Source: Gorsachius magnificus (Eukaryota; Chordata; Aves; Pelecaniformes; Ardeidae). Taken from it: DNA of 64,000 nucleotides. This document shows positions 41,201-54,824 of the stretch, piece after piece. Made by a program: the position numbers and the translations under genes. Within the stretch, counting starts at the first letter, position 1, and each line of letters begins with the position of its first letter. The notes below the pieces were generated by a model. The model saw nothing but the letters and a program-made list of their open reading frames with translations. It was not told the origin of the DNA and did not search any database. The stretch lies in the NCBI GenBank assembly GCA_034008185.1, contig CM067109.1, positions 61,421,301 through 61,485,300 on the forward strand, in the 5' to 3' direction.

Positions 41201-44200
41201 TATAAAATCCAGCTTCACCCTCCTAAAACTATACTGACTTTACAATTAAAATAAAAATTGTGTCACTACAGCAACCAGATAATGTACTGAACACAGTTAA
41301 GAAGTTAAACTCTTCTACCGTAAAAACAGTTTTCAATGGATTTAGAAACCATTTTTATCTCAAGAAAAAAGGCTATCCTATTGTAACCCGACTTGGCTAC
41401 ATGATAACTATTCTTACCTGGATTGAACAAGAAATTTGCCAAACTAGACCCCAGCTCCCCAGAGGATGAATGAGATCATAAAGATGACCTCCCCCTTCTT
41501 TCCAGGCTTGAATACTGAGCTCTGCGCTAACATAAGAATCAAGCATTTCAAACCATTGGAATGGGCAGAGGCCAGGAAACATATTTCTTTACTCTATGTA
41601 CTTTTTCCTAATCTAACTCCAACTGTTGTTTCAGGCTATCTTTGTAGAAACACCACTGAAAACATGAAGGCTGAGCAAGATCCAGAAGCTTTACCCAACT
41701 TGAGGCTTGGCTACACAAGCAAATTAATGAAAAGACAAAGCATGGATTTACAACACACCTGTAACAAGCACCCGATATAGCTGCTTTTTTTGCAGATGAA
41801 GTAGGAAAATTCCTCCCTGAAAATGGAGTAAGCTACCTCACAGAAACATATTTTCAACTTGCAGAGAAAGCATTCCTACTGGGAATTCACACAAAAGTAC
41901 TAATGAGCTGTAAAGGTACACTATAATTTACAGCTTATTAATTTCTTCAGACAAACAAGCCCACAGGTATTAGCCATAGTCATCATACTACCTACCTCAG
42001 GTAGCCTTCTATCAGTAAAACAGAATCAGCAACTTTCAACTCTTTGAATAATAAATACATTTTCCTCCCCATCTTTCTCACTCAGACCAGCTCCTTAAAA
42101 AGATCTCTTTCCCTTAATTTGATAAGAAAACCAGAAGACAGCAAGCAGGAAGGCACAAAGACATACAATAATTCACTGATGCGGTTCAAAGGGGCTACAT
42201 AAAACAGACAAGTTTCACCACTGAAGACCTTTTCCAAGGTACAAACTGAGTAAAAGGATCTTTTTAAAGAAAAAAAGTGTCAGTGTCCTCAGATACTCTT
42301 TGCTTGCAATATTTATAAATCTCATTCACTGAAGAAACTTTTAATAAAATCTTATAAATTGATTCATCAAACTCCCCATTACTGAAATTTCCCTCATTAC
42401 ACAAGAATAATCAAGGTTATATGTTACTGAAAATAAAGTGTTTAAATGGCAATAATGTGTGTATACATTCATCTTAATTTAACAACAGCATTTTATTACA
42501 AAGAAAAACACAATCAGGTGAAGGTACAAAAGTTAAGAAAAATTTATTAGTGTTAATTAGTGCTTGAAGATAGAATTATGGTTCTTTCAATTGGACCCAT
42601 TAAAGGGGCTTTAATACAGATTTGCACAGCAAGCTGAAGATTTTCAAGTGCAGATAATGAGGCAAGCTAGTACTATTTTAACCCCTCTGGAGTATAATCA
42701 GTTGATAAGGTTTTGAAACATTACAAGGTCTAGGACAAAAAGATTAGCTTTAGTTCCTCCTCCTGATCAAAACTGAAACCTAATTAATTAACAATGTTAT
42801 AGAAAACAGGAAATTTTCACTGTTACTTTTACACATCTTTAATTTCATCTTCTAAGGAAAACAGGTGAAAATATTTTATCTGTTACATGAATGGCAGAAG
42901 ACTGAGTTTCCTGTTCCCACATTATCCTTTAAAATAATTGTTTAAATTAAAAAAATGTAATGGATTCTTCAAAAACACTAACCTTATTTTTAAAAAAAAA
43001 AAAGCACTGGTGAACCATTTGAGACAAACACAGATTTATAAATTAAATACATCAGGTAGGAAATGCTTCCAAAGAAAAGGGAGAATGAAGAAAAGATATC
43101 TGCAGCAGTCAGCCTTCAGAAGCATAACTAAAATTCTAGGACAGTGAGTTATCCACTTAACGGCAGCAGTTAGAAATTCTTTTCCTTGAAACACACGGAG
43201 AAATTATGTATCTATGGCAAGGATACATCACTATTGAGAAAAGAGTTTTGAGTCACTGTGTAAAACAAAAGTGACAGTATTAAGATCAGTATAGCAATCT
43301 AGCCACCAACCTCAAAGGAGTAAGATTTTTACAACACAGCATTTAGAATAAATATGTATATGTCAGACGAAGCACAGCTGTGACCATCAAGACCAAAAGT
43401 TACCAATCTACCAATTACAAAGATGAGAACTAAAAAACAAGAAAAAAAGAACAAAGGGAAAAATAAATACAATGGAAAACTACAATGTATTGTGTACTGA
43501 ATTTATGTGCAATACTGGATGAAAAAAACCTTAAGTGCTTTAGTAAATACTATATTCATTTGAACCTTTGAATGGTACATTTTGAAATGCTCCACATTAT
43601 TTAATATTTAAATGTTTAATATAATATGCAGTTATGCAACAAACTCAGGGCAAGAAAAAATGTCTTATACATATATCTAAAACTGAAGATGACACCATTG
43701 TAAATTAGGGAAGGTGCACAACACACTGAAGTCATACTAAAGTACATAAAAGTTCAATGCATGTACTCTGTTCCAAAGATATTAGACAGTAGAAGTTTTG
43801 CAAAACTGCGATTTATACTGATTTTTACCCTTGAAGCCACAAATCCCATTCTCATGAATACTTTTTCCCAGGTTATACAAAACTGATTAGAGACCATATT
43901 ACTTCTCATTCATGTTTTTAAATGAATTATTTTACTTTATTTTCAGTAATATCCTTTGAAATGGATGTCCTTCAACCAGTTGAGATATCTTATTACAAAT
44001 AAAGCTAATTTAGTTCTCAGTATTAAATAACTACATGCATCTCACCTTGAGTGTGGAGAATATGCCTTCTTATTTACAGTAATTCTAAAAGGGCTCTTAA
44101 GCATGTCAGGACAAAGTCTAACCAGAATACAAGAGAAGAAAGATTATCTCATGTTCTTCTAGGGTTTTGTTGTTGCTTCTGGCAGCAATATCAGCTTACA

Positions 44201-45509
44201 TACATGTCATATTATGAGATATGTCATTTATTTGCCTTTTTTTCCTTAGCTGGCATGGATTCATACAATCAGCTGTTTGGTGGCCACTCAGAAATCCCTA
44301 GTAAATAAATACCTTATGACAAATGATATTGTTGCGACTGATATCTCTGTATGATATGTGAAAAACAACGGAGGAAAGACTGGATAATTTCACCTTCTAG
44401 ACATAACAGATTGGTAGACTTGAAGTATTGCTGTCTATCCAGAAAAGAATGTTCATTGTCATTACTGTCAAAACTCAGTTTCATAAACAACCTATTTGCA
44501 TGTTAGTTACACAAATAATATCTTTTTCTCCTTAGAACAACAGAGAAAAAATTCAGAAAAACATAATAAATGAGAATGTTCCTTACTATATTGTTCTCTA
44601 TGCCAGCTCGTCTTTGATTACCAAACCACCAAAAGCACTCCAAAAACTCAGAAAACAATCCCCACCTTGTTTCCATCCTGTGGCATCCCAGCCAATGGAT
44701 GAGGCAAGAAGATCAGAATGACACCACCTTTGTATACAGCTTTGTATACCGCACTGGCCATTGACACCACCTGGTGCCCCTCGCAACCTCCCCTGAGTCA
44801 ATGAAAGTATAAGGGAAACTATTTGAAAGGGCTGTATTAAAACATACATTAAAGTTGTGATGATGACAAAAAAAGCAGCTTCTGTCCTCCTCATCTGTTA
44901 ATTTTTCCCATGCTGTTGCCAAGCCCTCCTTTCCTGGCTCCAACTTTTCCTTGGTTCTAGTTACATTTTCAGCCTCTCTCCACTTCCAGATGGTAACTGC
45001 ATTGCAATTTCAGATTTCTGATCAATTTCAATTTCACCTTCTGAAACTGATCTGAAACCACAGAGAGCAATCTTATGGACATGCACACCACAGGTTCAAA
45101 AGCTGCCAAAGCAGCCAGCCAGACCTTCTTAAAAGCACATTACTGCACACAAACTCGTATACTTCTTACACAGGTTTTTTCTCCTTCAGCTAAGGATAGG
45201 GTAGAAATGCAGGAATAATCATGCATTGCTGATATATAAAAATGATGTGCATGCATGAACCAAACACATTACAAATCACACCTATAGCGATGAGGACATG
45301 ATAACACACAGGAACTCCAGCCACTGCTGTAATACAAATAGGATAAATAACCTCATTTCAGTGATGTTTCTCATCAGGCAGCAGGTGTATCAGGTTTATT
45401 TTGAACAAACCAGAAGTAGGTAAGCTCTGGAAACCTGAGTTTACACTGCTGGCTACACAACTTACCTGAATTCAAGCAAGACCCTAGTAAAGGCCATCAG
45501 AAATGTGAG

Positions 45510-46445
45510 GAAATTCACTAACGGTCTGCATGATGGGGCAGAGTGTACCCAGCAAGTTTGCTGATGACACAAAACTGGGAGGAGTGGCTGATACACCAGA
45601 GGGTCATGCTGCTGTTCAGCAGATGGACAGGCTGGAGAAACAAGCTGAAAGAACTTCAGGAAATTCAACAATGAGAAATAAGAAGTCCTGCACCCAAGGA
45701 GGAACAACGCCATGCAAGCTTGTATGCTAGGTTCCATGCACCAATATGCGCTGGGGGCTGCCCAGCTGGAAAGCAGCTTTGCAGAAAAGGACCTGGGGGT
45801 CCTGGTAGATGAGAGGTTGACATTGAGTCAGCAAAGTCCCATTGTAACAAAGATGGCAAACGGGATCCTGGGGCTACATTAGGCAAAGTATTGCCAGCAG
45901 ATTGAGGGAGGTGATCCTTCCTCTCTACTCAGCACTACTGAGGCCACACCTGGAGTGTGTGGGTCCAGTTCTGGGCTCCATAGTACAAGAGATATATGGA
46001 GCTACTGGAATCAGTTCAGCAAATGGCCATGAAGATGATTTAGGCACTGGAGCATCTCTCCTATGCAGAAAGGCTGAGAGAGCAGGGACTGTTCAGCCAG
46101 GAGAAGAAAAGGCTCAGGGGGAATCCCAACAGTGTGTATAAATAACTAAAGGGAGGCTGCAAAGAGAACAGATCCAGGCTCTTTTCAGTGGTGCCCAGTG
46201 ACAGGACCAGAGGCAATGAGCACCATCTGAAACACAGGAGGTTGCCTCTGAACATCATGAAAACTTTTCCCTGTGAGGGTGACCAAGCACTGGCACAGCT
46301 TGCACAGAAAGATTGTGGAGATACTCAAAAGCCATCTGGACATGGTCCTGGGCAACCGGCTCTGGGTGTCCTTGCTTGAGCAGGAGGGTTGGGCAAGGTG
46401 ACCTCCAGAGGTCCCTTCCAACCTCAGCCAGTCTGTGATTCTATA
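45510..46445 (+). mobile_element. 5'-truncated CR1 LINE (reverse transcriptase to 3' end)
   Basis: It starts within the reverse-transcriptase region just before the FADD box: FADDTKLGGVADTPEGHAAV is readable from 45557. It continues through the ORF2 C-terminal part (about 45740-46080), gtgcccagtgacaggaccagaggcaatgag (about 46190-46220) and the 3' untranslated end, finishing cctcagccagtctgtgattctata. The tail type (cctcagcca) matches the large CR1 at 15.6-18.6 kb, so both belong to related older subfamilies. Broken by frameshifts; antisense to CNTLN. The 5' edge is uncertain by tens of bases. Confidence 0.92.
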
Positions 46446-47468
46446 AAAAACTATCCATCAGCCTTTTATGCGCAGGAACTGCAGGATTTAGACATATGAA
46501 AGCACACTCTCAACCCTCATCTGTGTTTTTGCTATCAGCTTTATTACCTGTGAAGTAATTCTAATACTTTTTCTGTTTTTATATCACATTTGGTCTGATT
46601 ATAACGTTTTTCTTATTAACACTCCTAATAATATGGAAAAGCATATTCTGCTCTCCTCATAGTCTTGAGAAGGCAGCCATTTGAGATTTATGGAGAAAAG
46701 GAAGGTGCAGTATTTATTATTCTCTTGTGTTTATTTAGTATTTTTTAGTGTTAGATTTCATAAGTATCATATTTCAAATACTATGAAGGGTTCAAAAGCT
46801 TTGATGACTTCTCAAAGAATTATTTTGATATTTAGAAAATGAGCTCATATTTCCTCAATTTCACCAATGGCTTGGTTCAATACATGGTTTTCATTTAAAT
46901 TTTCTGTACTAATACACAGAATTCAGTTCTGAGTGAATAGTTTAAAAGAGAATACATGACATAGGACTTATGTCAGTATGTTTTACAGTTTATGCTAACA
47001 GTTAATAAATATTGTTACAGGTTAGTAACACTAAAATACATAGCTGTATTGCTTTTAGTATACTACATGTTTAGTCATCATTATTTTAGAAATGTTTTCT
47101 TTTTGTATTTGCCAGGTTGGCAAATCTTTCCAAACCCCGGGCACATTACAAACCTAAACATATTCAGACTCTTTTAGATTTGAATCCAAGTTTAGGTCAG
47201 TCCGTTAGGAAAAATAAGGCAATGAGTTGACAAAACTTTTCAGGAGAAGCTTCTGCTAAAATCATAGGAACTTTTTAGGTGAAAGGTCAACTGTTTGAAC
47301 AATTCAGAAAATTGTAATTAATACTTTATCAGAAGGTTATCATCTCTGAATCACCTGCAACTTTCACCTTAAGACACAACAGCAAACTATTTTCACATCT
47401 TAGGAAATATAAATTTGATGTCAGTGATAGAAGTTTTCTTAACTGCTCTATTTAAAGATAATACAGAC

Positions 47469-47553
47469 CTGTTCCAGAGTTTCTATTTTGCTGTCTTTGG
47501 CTTGCAAAATCTCTAAAACCCTTCTGTCCTTGACTTCAGCTCTCTGCTTTTCT
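47469..47553 (-). CDS. CNTLN: CNTLN exon b, 85 bases
   Basis: The first base completes the split Arg codon; then come 28 codons: EKQRAEVKDRRVLEILQAKD and SKIETLEQ. This is a charged amphipathic helix typical of the centlein coiled coil and matches human EKQKSEAKDRKVLEILQ closely. The acceptor is tttgtttccag|A (good). The donor is GAACAG|gtctgt, which has C at +3 instead of a purine and is therefore weaker than usual, although +5 G is kept. It ends in phase 0. The exon is isolated between an 11.3 kb upstream and a 15.4 kb downstream intron, and was too short to stand out as an open frame by itself; it was found by looking for the missing centlein segment. Confidence 0.93.
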
Positions 47554-48605
47554 CTGGAAACAAACAAAAAAATAGACACTTTATTAGTCATAATTTGCAG
47601 TTAATCATTTGAATTTTTCATGTCCTGATAATGAATGTCATTTTAAAGCACAGAAAATTAAATTATCTGAAGCTGACAGGCCTTGCAGAATTAATCAGGG
47701 AGCATATGGCAAGTGACAGCAAATTACATCTGTAAACAGCTAACACAACTTTGTTCAAAAAGAAACAGAAGCAAGAGGTCTTAAAATACATTTTTAAGCA
47801 GCTGAAATTATCTGTCTCATTCTTTCCCAAATACAGAAAATGTACTTGTCCATAGACTGAGCAAAATTCTTTTTTTGCCTTCTTGGCAATGTAGAGCAAC
47901 TAAGCTGCTTGGGTTTGTCAAGTCCTTCCAACTACATGGCATTTCTATGTCTGAAACAACACTGAACATCATGGATAACTATTCTACTATCTTTCACATG
48001 GATAGCACCTATAACTTTTACTGGGGGGAAAAAAGACAACTCAGAAGCTTGGGTAATAGGGACGAGGAGAGTCTCTCTATGTGGTTAATAAGTGCAGGAC
48101 TATAATAATCTCTGCCACATTTTGTAGAAAAATAGCTGATGAGTCAACGCTTTGTTTAACAAACCATCTCACCTCATTCCTATCCTATTTCTTCACTGAG
48201 TTTTAAATGTTGATGCCCTTACTGGCTTCTGTTTTAGGCAGAAAGAAAACAAATGTTGTCATAGTAAGGATACAGAGATTCCTTAACACAAGACAGAGTT
48301 CCCATCATGTATCTGCAACAAAAGCTCTGAGAAACATATTCTGTAAAAATGGCCAAATACTTCAGGCATCCCCAGCACCACAGGTGACAGAGAAGCAGAA
48401 ACTAATTCAGATTATCCCTGCTCTCACAACACAGTTAAACTTCCATCATGGCTGGATATAAACCACCCCTAAAAGCCAGAGAATCCTACATGCACAACTT
48501 TTGCTCCACTAAAGTGGGAATGTTTTAGCCATGGAAGGGAATAGAAGAGTGGTACCCATGAGTCTGTAAATCTGATCAAAAGTGGATGAGAATATCCAGC
48601 TGTGC

Positions 48606-48636
48606 ACAAAAGGCTTCATCTACTGAAGCCTTTTGT
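48606..48636. repeat. Perfect 13-bp inverted repeat with 5-base loop
   Basis: The left arm acaaaaggcttca (48606-48618) is exactly complementary to the right arm tgaagccttttgt (48624-48636) around the loop tctac. The arms do not extend further. It is far too short for a typical microRNA precursor, and its T-run on the + strand side is only four bases. Confidence 0.85.
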
Positions 48637-51600
48637 AACAGAGATCAATAAGGATAGTAGATATATGGGCTCCACTATTATGTATTACTACATATTCTAC
48701 TGTTACTGGTAATTTTAAAGGCTAAACTTCACTGTCCCCATAGGCCATCCAATACCATGGTTTGTTTTAAATAGAGTTCTATGACTGTTAAAACAGCTAG
48801 TCTGATCTTGAGTAAGTCAAGAATTAAATAAAAATGATATGTAATTCAAATCAAGGCTTAAACTGAGGTTTCAAGGCATTGTAGATATAAGTAGCACTCT
48901 CCTACTGCAAACACAGCAGCACTGATGTGTTATAGTACTGGAAGAAAAGTAAGAAAACCCTAGCTGAAAAGATATTAATTTAAATTACATTTAGCTAGGA
49001 GAAACAAAAATATATGGGATCTTAAGCAGTTGTATGGCATTAAAAAAATCTACCTCCATAAAGAAAATAATTCAGGAGCTGTAATGAGCAGAGAAAAGTG
49101 AAACCATGAATATTGAACAAGTATTCCAAAAAGACATTTTATGTCTGAAAGGTATTTAACATTTTAACTGAGACAGAAACTTAACAGAAAAATACACATC
49201 AGATTCTGACCTCAAAGTATCTGATCACCTGCAATCAGAAGCATCAAGGAATTGTCACAATAGGTTGGCTAGGAAGATGTGAGCAGTGAATTACGTAGTA
49301 CAGCCAGTTTTTCATAGTTTCTCTTTGAACATCTACTAAAACTGAACTAAGTAGACTGCAGTTACAGAGATCTATGGAAATATGAAGTTATCTGGTGTAT
49401 TCCAAATGTTACACCATGATGCCCTTTGAAAAAAACCTAAGGACAAAAATGGGAGCACAAGGGAGAAAACAACAAACAGGTTTCATAATACATGACAGTA
49501 ATGAAACTGACCCACCTTGCTTATAATGCATAACCAGTTTACAAAAATCACATTTTCAGTCAGGTTTTTAAAAATGGTAAAAGAATTTCTGATAAGTTTA
49601 TAAAACATTGTACTAAACAATATTGGTCAACTTTAAAAATTGGGAGTTGGTATGGAAAAATATCTGTGAATAGATGATTTGTATAATACTTATCGCTGAA
49701 GTTTATGCATGTTCCTGAATAGGTATACTGTTCATGACGAATACTGTACATTATTCCACAACTTAAATGAACCAAAAACTGCTCCAGTTTAAAAATGCCA
49801 ATACTTCTTCATACTTAATTACTTTGCTGTGGGGTTCTTAATGGCTATCAACAATTACCCTTTTTCAAAGTTGATAGTTGCAGTACACAAAACCCAAATA
49901 ATTTGGGAAGAAGGTATCTCTCTCCCACAAGCACGTTACACCATAATGTATCTGAAGAAGTGATGAACCTATATTAATCTATGTCTAAACTGTAAGTATG
50001 ACAGCAGTCCAAGTTTCCTCAGGTCTTAATTACAGCTAGACAACTTAAGAATTTAGACATATGCATAACTGCTTGATTCAAAATTTTAAGAGCTTCAGAA
50101 AATCAAAAGCAAAGCAGGTCTTTACTACAAAGTACTTAGGATAGTAACGTATAGACACAGAAAGAATCATACAGTACAATAAACACACATCAGCTCCACA
50201 AACCACTGAAAAGCATTGTCTCCAGCCCTCAAAAGTATCCTGACCTTAACCACTGGCTGACATGTCCTATCCATTCTTGGTTCCCCCAGTGATGTATTTC
50301 CCTCTCCATTTTAATTCAGCTGTTTTTATTTTATATTTCTACTTAAATTAAACCATCATTCTAACCACTCATTGTATATCTACCATCCACAATATGCCAT
50401 TGTCTTCCCAACTCCTCTAACCACTTTCTACTCTCACAAAGTCAGCCTTTTTTAAACAGAGGCCCAATTAAACACAAATACTGGATAATTAGTCTCTTAA
50501 CTCAGCTATGCAATCATCACTTGAAAATTTATTAAACTTGTTGGATTAATTGATCTGAAAACCTGATGGGTCAGGTAGATCTCTCAAAGCAAGGCTCAAA
50601 AGAACTCTACAGTTGTGGGGTTTGGGTTTGTTTGTTTTTTTTTTTTCCTTTAAAGAGAGGAGAGGAAGAAAGTGAATAAACCAGCCAGAACCAAGCAAAA
50701 AACCAAACTGCTCTGGAGAACTGAAAAATAGTATGCACAGCTAATTCTGGTGTATTACTGGTAGTCAAGAATTTATGGAGCCCTGTGACTTTAGGACAAG
50801 GCTGCACGAAAGAGGTTTGAAGAATAGTCTGGGATTGGAGAGAAAAAAACAGACCTTTGTTAAAGCAAAAAATGTGCCTGTAACACCCTAGCCAATGGTT
50901 CAAAGTGCATTTCTAGTTACATGCAGTATTTCCCTGTTTATCCGATGCTTGGTCAAACAGTCCTTCAAACAAAACTGTCAAGATCCATGTGTATAAATAC
51001 AGATGTATCATCATTGTAGTGAGTGGAAAAAGTCTAAAGAAAATTCAAGGGGTTTTTGGCTTTCTGAGTTTCTTTCAAACTCTCAAGATAGCACAGACTG
51101 TAGTAATGCCCCCCAAAACAGTTTCACCAGTTACGACTCATAGCTAAAGAAAATACCCTAATTATCATAATTTAAGCACACAATGGATGTTGTCAGAAGC
51201 CTAAAGCTTGTATTGAAACCTTACATGGAACTTTATCAGCAGCTTCTCCTGCTGGCATAGGACACCTTCCGATGCTCATTACCGGACAGTTCCCCACAGA
51301 CACTCAAGGTAGTATGACTGACTGGAACGTCCATATCGCATTTGGATCTGCTATTGGGCCTTGAAATGAGACTTGATAAGAATTGCAGCAATCCCCTCCT
51401 CTTTTTTTAGAAGGCTAACATATACTAAGAAAAATCTTTGACCAATTTTATTAATTGAGTTGTTACATATCTACAATATATTAAAAAAAGTCTACTGGAA
51501 AACGGGAGAAAAAAATTCAGGCACTGTCAAGAAGCTGATGATGATCAATGACTGAGACAAACTCCTGTTTAGCTAATTAGAACCACTGATGAGCAATAAT

Positions 51601-54164
51601 GATGTGAGCTAAGAATATTTGCAGACTTCTTTAGGATGAAAAATGGAGTGAAGAGAGGCTGTCAATTTGTAAAAGTTTTAAGCTCCAATCAGTTTTCCCA
51701 CGAGTACTACCTATTTTAAATGTTTAACACAGATGTATTCAGCTACAAAGATTATAGAGATTCAGCTTCCCACAAAAATGAAGAAACTGAGAAAATATTC
51801 TTAAGCTTAGCATTTTTCCTGTGTTATGACTTTTCTTTTTCCCTGTGTTACACAACAGGACAGGATAATATTTTTGAGGTTTGGCACATTTTTAATGGCT
51901 TGTCAAAAATGAAACATTAGACTATGAGGAAACATTTATCTACGAATGAGGTACAATATCAGAACAGGTACTACAAAAACCTTAATATTTTAAAAAACAG
52001 AAGTTTGCTGAAGTTTGTAAAACACCATGCTTCCTAAAATCTTCAGCAAAAGCAGCCTGGGAAACGAGGCATCTTGTATCCTACCACAGGTCTTAATCAG
52101 TCAAGTAATTAACCATTTGTCAAGAAAAAGTAATTCAGAGTTGTATATAATTATGTCATTTTTACATCAAATAAGTGAAAATAATTTTAACTAATAAATG
52201 AAATTTGCTATTTACATGTTTCACAGAATATGTCCTTTCAATTTTACAAAACAGTGGGTTTTAAAAAAAACCAAAGAAATACATCTTACAAATTTAGTCT
52301 TAAATAGCTAAGAAAGTTAAGGCTACACTGCAATCTTTGGGCTGCGTGTAAAAGAACAAAGGCTACATTTTAACACTATACCTATCTAACTAAAAATAAA
52401 CTGCTTCTAAAAATATTGTTACTTTTGAAAGACATTTTTTTGAATATAAAGGTCTACAGAACTAGAAAGGCCACAAAATATCAATTTGTGTGATGCAGCA
52501 TTTAATTTGATTATCATCTCTCCTGGTCTTCCACCTATTTTACAGACAGACTTATACAACTGCATACATTTAATGTGGTATTAAATAGATAATGAATCAC
52601 CCATATGCAAAGTGAAGTTGTAGAGCACACACTGTCAATGTTACTGTAAATATGGCACCAATATTGTAAATTACTGTGTATAGCCACATCCCTGCGGTCG
52701 CAGTCAGTGGTTACCAGAAACAGAGCCTATGCCTTAATCTTCCAACTAGAAACCTTACTGTGTTTCTGTGTACCTATTAAGAAGGGAAAAAAAAATAGAG
52801 CTAAATAGTTTTAATTTAACAGAGAGTTTATTTTCACCTCAGATTCTAGAAGATACTTATACTTCACAATGAATTATAATTGATGCACATTATAATTTTT
52901 TTTTCTTTTAATACTTACAAATAGTACTTTTAAAAGATTTAAACAGCATAGTGCAAAAAAGAATTTAAATTGATACCACACAGTTTGGACTTTTCTAAGA
53001 CAGCAGTTATTTTCTACAGAAAAATTGCATATGCCTATTTTTGTTTCTTTACAAAATTAATTTAACTAATTAAAGGAAAATTATAAAATGAAATTTTTCC
53101 ATTTATAGAGCCAGTTCTATGTTCCATGATATGTATCAAAATGGAAAAGCATCATTACAGAAATTTAATTTTTCTTACATCTCTCTTGATTGATTTAATT
53201 CATTAGATTAATTATTAAGGCCTCTTATTTTAAGCAATGTACACAAAATACTAAACATATTTTTACAGAAAATAGTGACATTTATTCCCTAACAATTTTG
53301 CAAACATTTTTCATCTACAACACATAAGTCTCTTACAGTGTTCAAAATATCAGCACTTCAGAACAGACTGCTTTAACATCTGCACATCACCAGGGCTTCC
53401 CCCAAGGATTTTTAAATGATGCCTGCCTGTGCTGAATAAAGTGCTAACTTGCACCTTGCATTTCAAACTGTGTCCTGAGCAGCCATCCAGTTGGTACAAC
53501 ACCAGCTGAATTCCCAAAGGCCACTGTTCAATCAGGCTTGACTGCAATTATCATGTCAATATTTTGTGCTCCGATATGCAGATATGCACACATGCAAGCT
53601 GCATAATATCTTCTTCTCCATGGAATGTTGACTTATGTTCAATGTTCTGAGAATTTTTAATGAAACAGGATATTAAACTTTCATCAACTGTAGAAAATCA
53701 CAATTATTTGACCTTAGATAGAAAGGTTGTACTCTTATGCTCTATTATTCTGTCCACTTTATTGAGTGATAATAACTAGGGAGTCCACTCTATTTTAAAA
53801 TCAGAGTGACAAAACAGTAATGGCCTTCAAAAATGTGTTAGACCTCGTTTACTTCCTCGTTCTCCTCTCATTCTGTTTCCTGTTAATTTGCACAAGAGTA
53901 AAATGCTAAGTGGTTTAAGAAAGCTTCTGCAAGCTACTTATCATCCCTTCAAAAGATGCAAGACACAGGTTTTTAAATTATTTTTCAATTAACATCAGCA
54001 ATCTATATTGCTCATTCATACAGTACATTCACTTATCCTTTTACATAAAAAGTACTTGCCATTTTTAGTACATCTGCACATCATCAGTCAGTGAGGAATC
54101 TATGTCAACCTGTTTAATGTTTCTTCCACAATTTGCTATTCACAGGATGCAGCAAACCACAGCG

Positions 54165-54320
54165 TTATGTTCCTGTGATTACCTTTCCAAAAGTTCTTTG
54201 GTTATTTCTGATCACTTCTGATTGCTCTTCAGCCATGTTTTCTTCATCCATTGGTATGCCTTTAGACAGATCTAACTCCCCAAGAACAACAACAACAAAA
54301 CTCTCTCTTAATGACTGGCA
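54165..54320 (-). other. Coding-like short open frame, identity unknown
   Basis: Between a TAG and a TAA lie 51 codons with protein-like composition, containing LGELDLSKGIPMDEENMAEE followed by QSEVIRNNQRTFGKVITGT. The preceding four Val codons come from a small GTT repeat. A donor-like AAAG|gtaatc occurs at 54183/54182. It has no methionine at a natural start, does not match any centlein segment I know, and is not in a position where centlein is missing residues. It may be a fragment of an old retrocopy, a cryptic exon or chance. Confidence 0.3.
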
Positions 54321-54781
54321 CTAACATTCAGGTTGCCGCTGTTTCTCAGAGTGGCCTGAAATGATAAATCCATTCTTGCTCTTTGTTAGGACTTGAAAGA
54401 CATAGCACATTTGGAATTTAGGTGTGGAAAAACATTTACATAAGGCAAGCTTGCAAAATGTAACTATCTGCAAAGGTATCATCTGGCATAACACAATCCC
54501 CATTTAACATGTACCAAGTCTTGTATCACTGCCACAGTTTGATCATTAATGGATCCTGCTACATCTCCTTTCCAGAATAAAGGAAAGAAGTCAGCTAGAA
54601 GCCCTAGAGGAAAATTAGAGTCAGTTGACCTGTCAAGATTGCACGTATTATAAGAGAAAAATTCTTAAAGGAGAGCTCTCAAAGTTTACAAAAATATTTC
54701 AAAACCTTTGATACTCTCATCTGAACCCCAACTCCATTTGGGTTTACACATGCATTTACCTGTAAAAGGTATTTCTAGCAC

Positions 54782-54824
54782 TTTTTTTTTTTTTCAACTC
54801 ATCATCAAAAAAAAAAACAAAAAA
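54782..54824. repeat. Facing poly-T and poly-A runs
   Basis: T13 (54782-54794), a 12-base spacer, then A11-C-A6 (54807-54824). The two runs could pair as a weak AT hairpin. No insertion is recognised beside them. Confidence 0.7.

Larger units (their letters stand above)
32092..47468 (-). other. CNTLN: CNTLN intron between exons b and c (15.4 kb)
   Basis: The largest intron here. It contains two + strand CR1 fragments (33781-34017 and about 45510-46445) and an unexplained, less AT-rich block at about 39850-41200. The protein is contiguous across the intron (EQ then RLTGQQQ, as in human EQ then RESVLKQ), so no centlein exon is missing. The rest is AT-rich with nothing recognised. Confidence 0.85.

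Noticed and set aside
45530..45730. 66-codon + strand frame with FADDTKLGG
   Set aside because: Remnant of CR1 reverse transcriptase in a 5'-truncated, frameshifted copy.
53350..53560. Slightly less AT-rich patch with a 65-codon minus-strand frame
   Set aside because: No family or domain recognised and no splice logic; not enough to call a feature.
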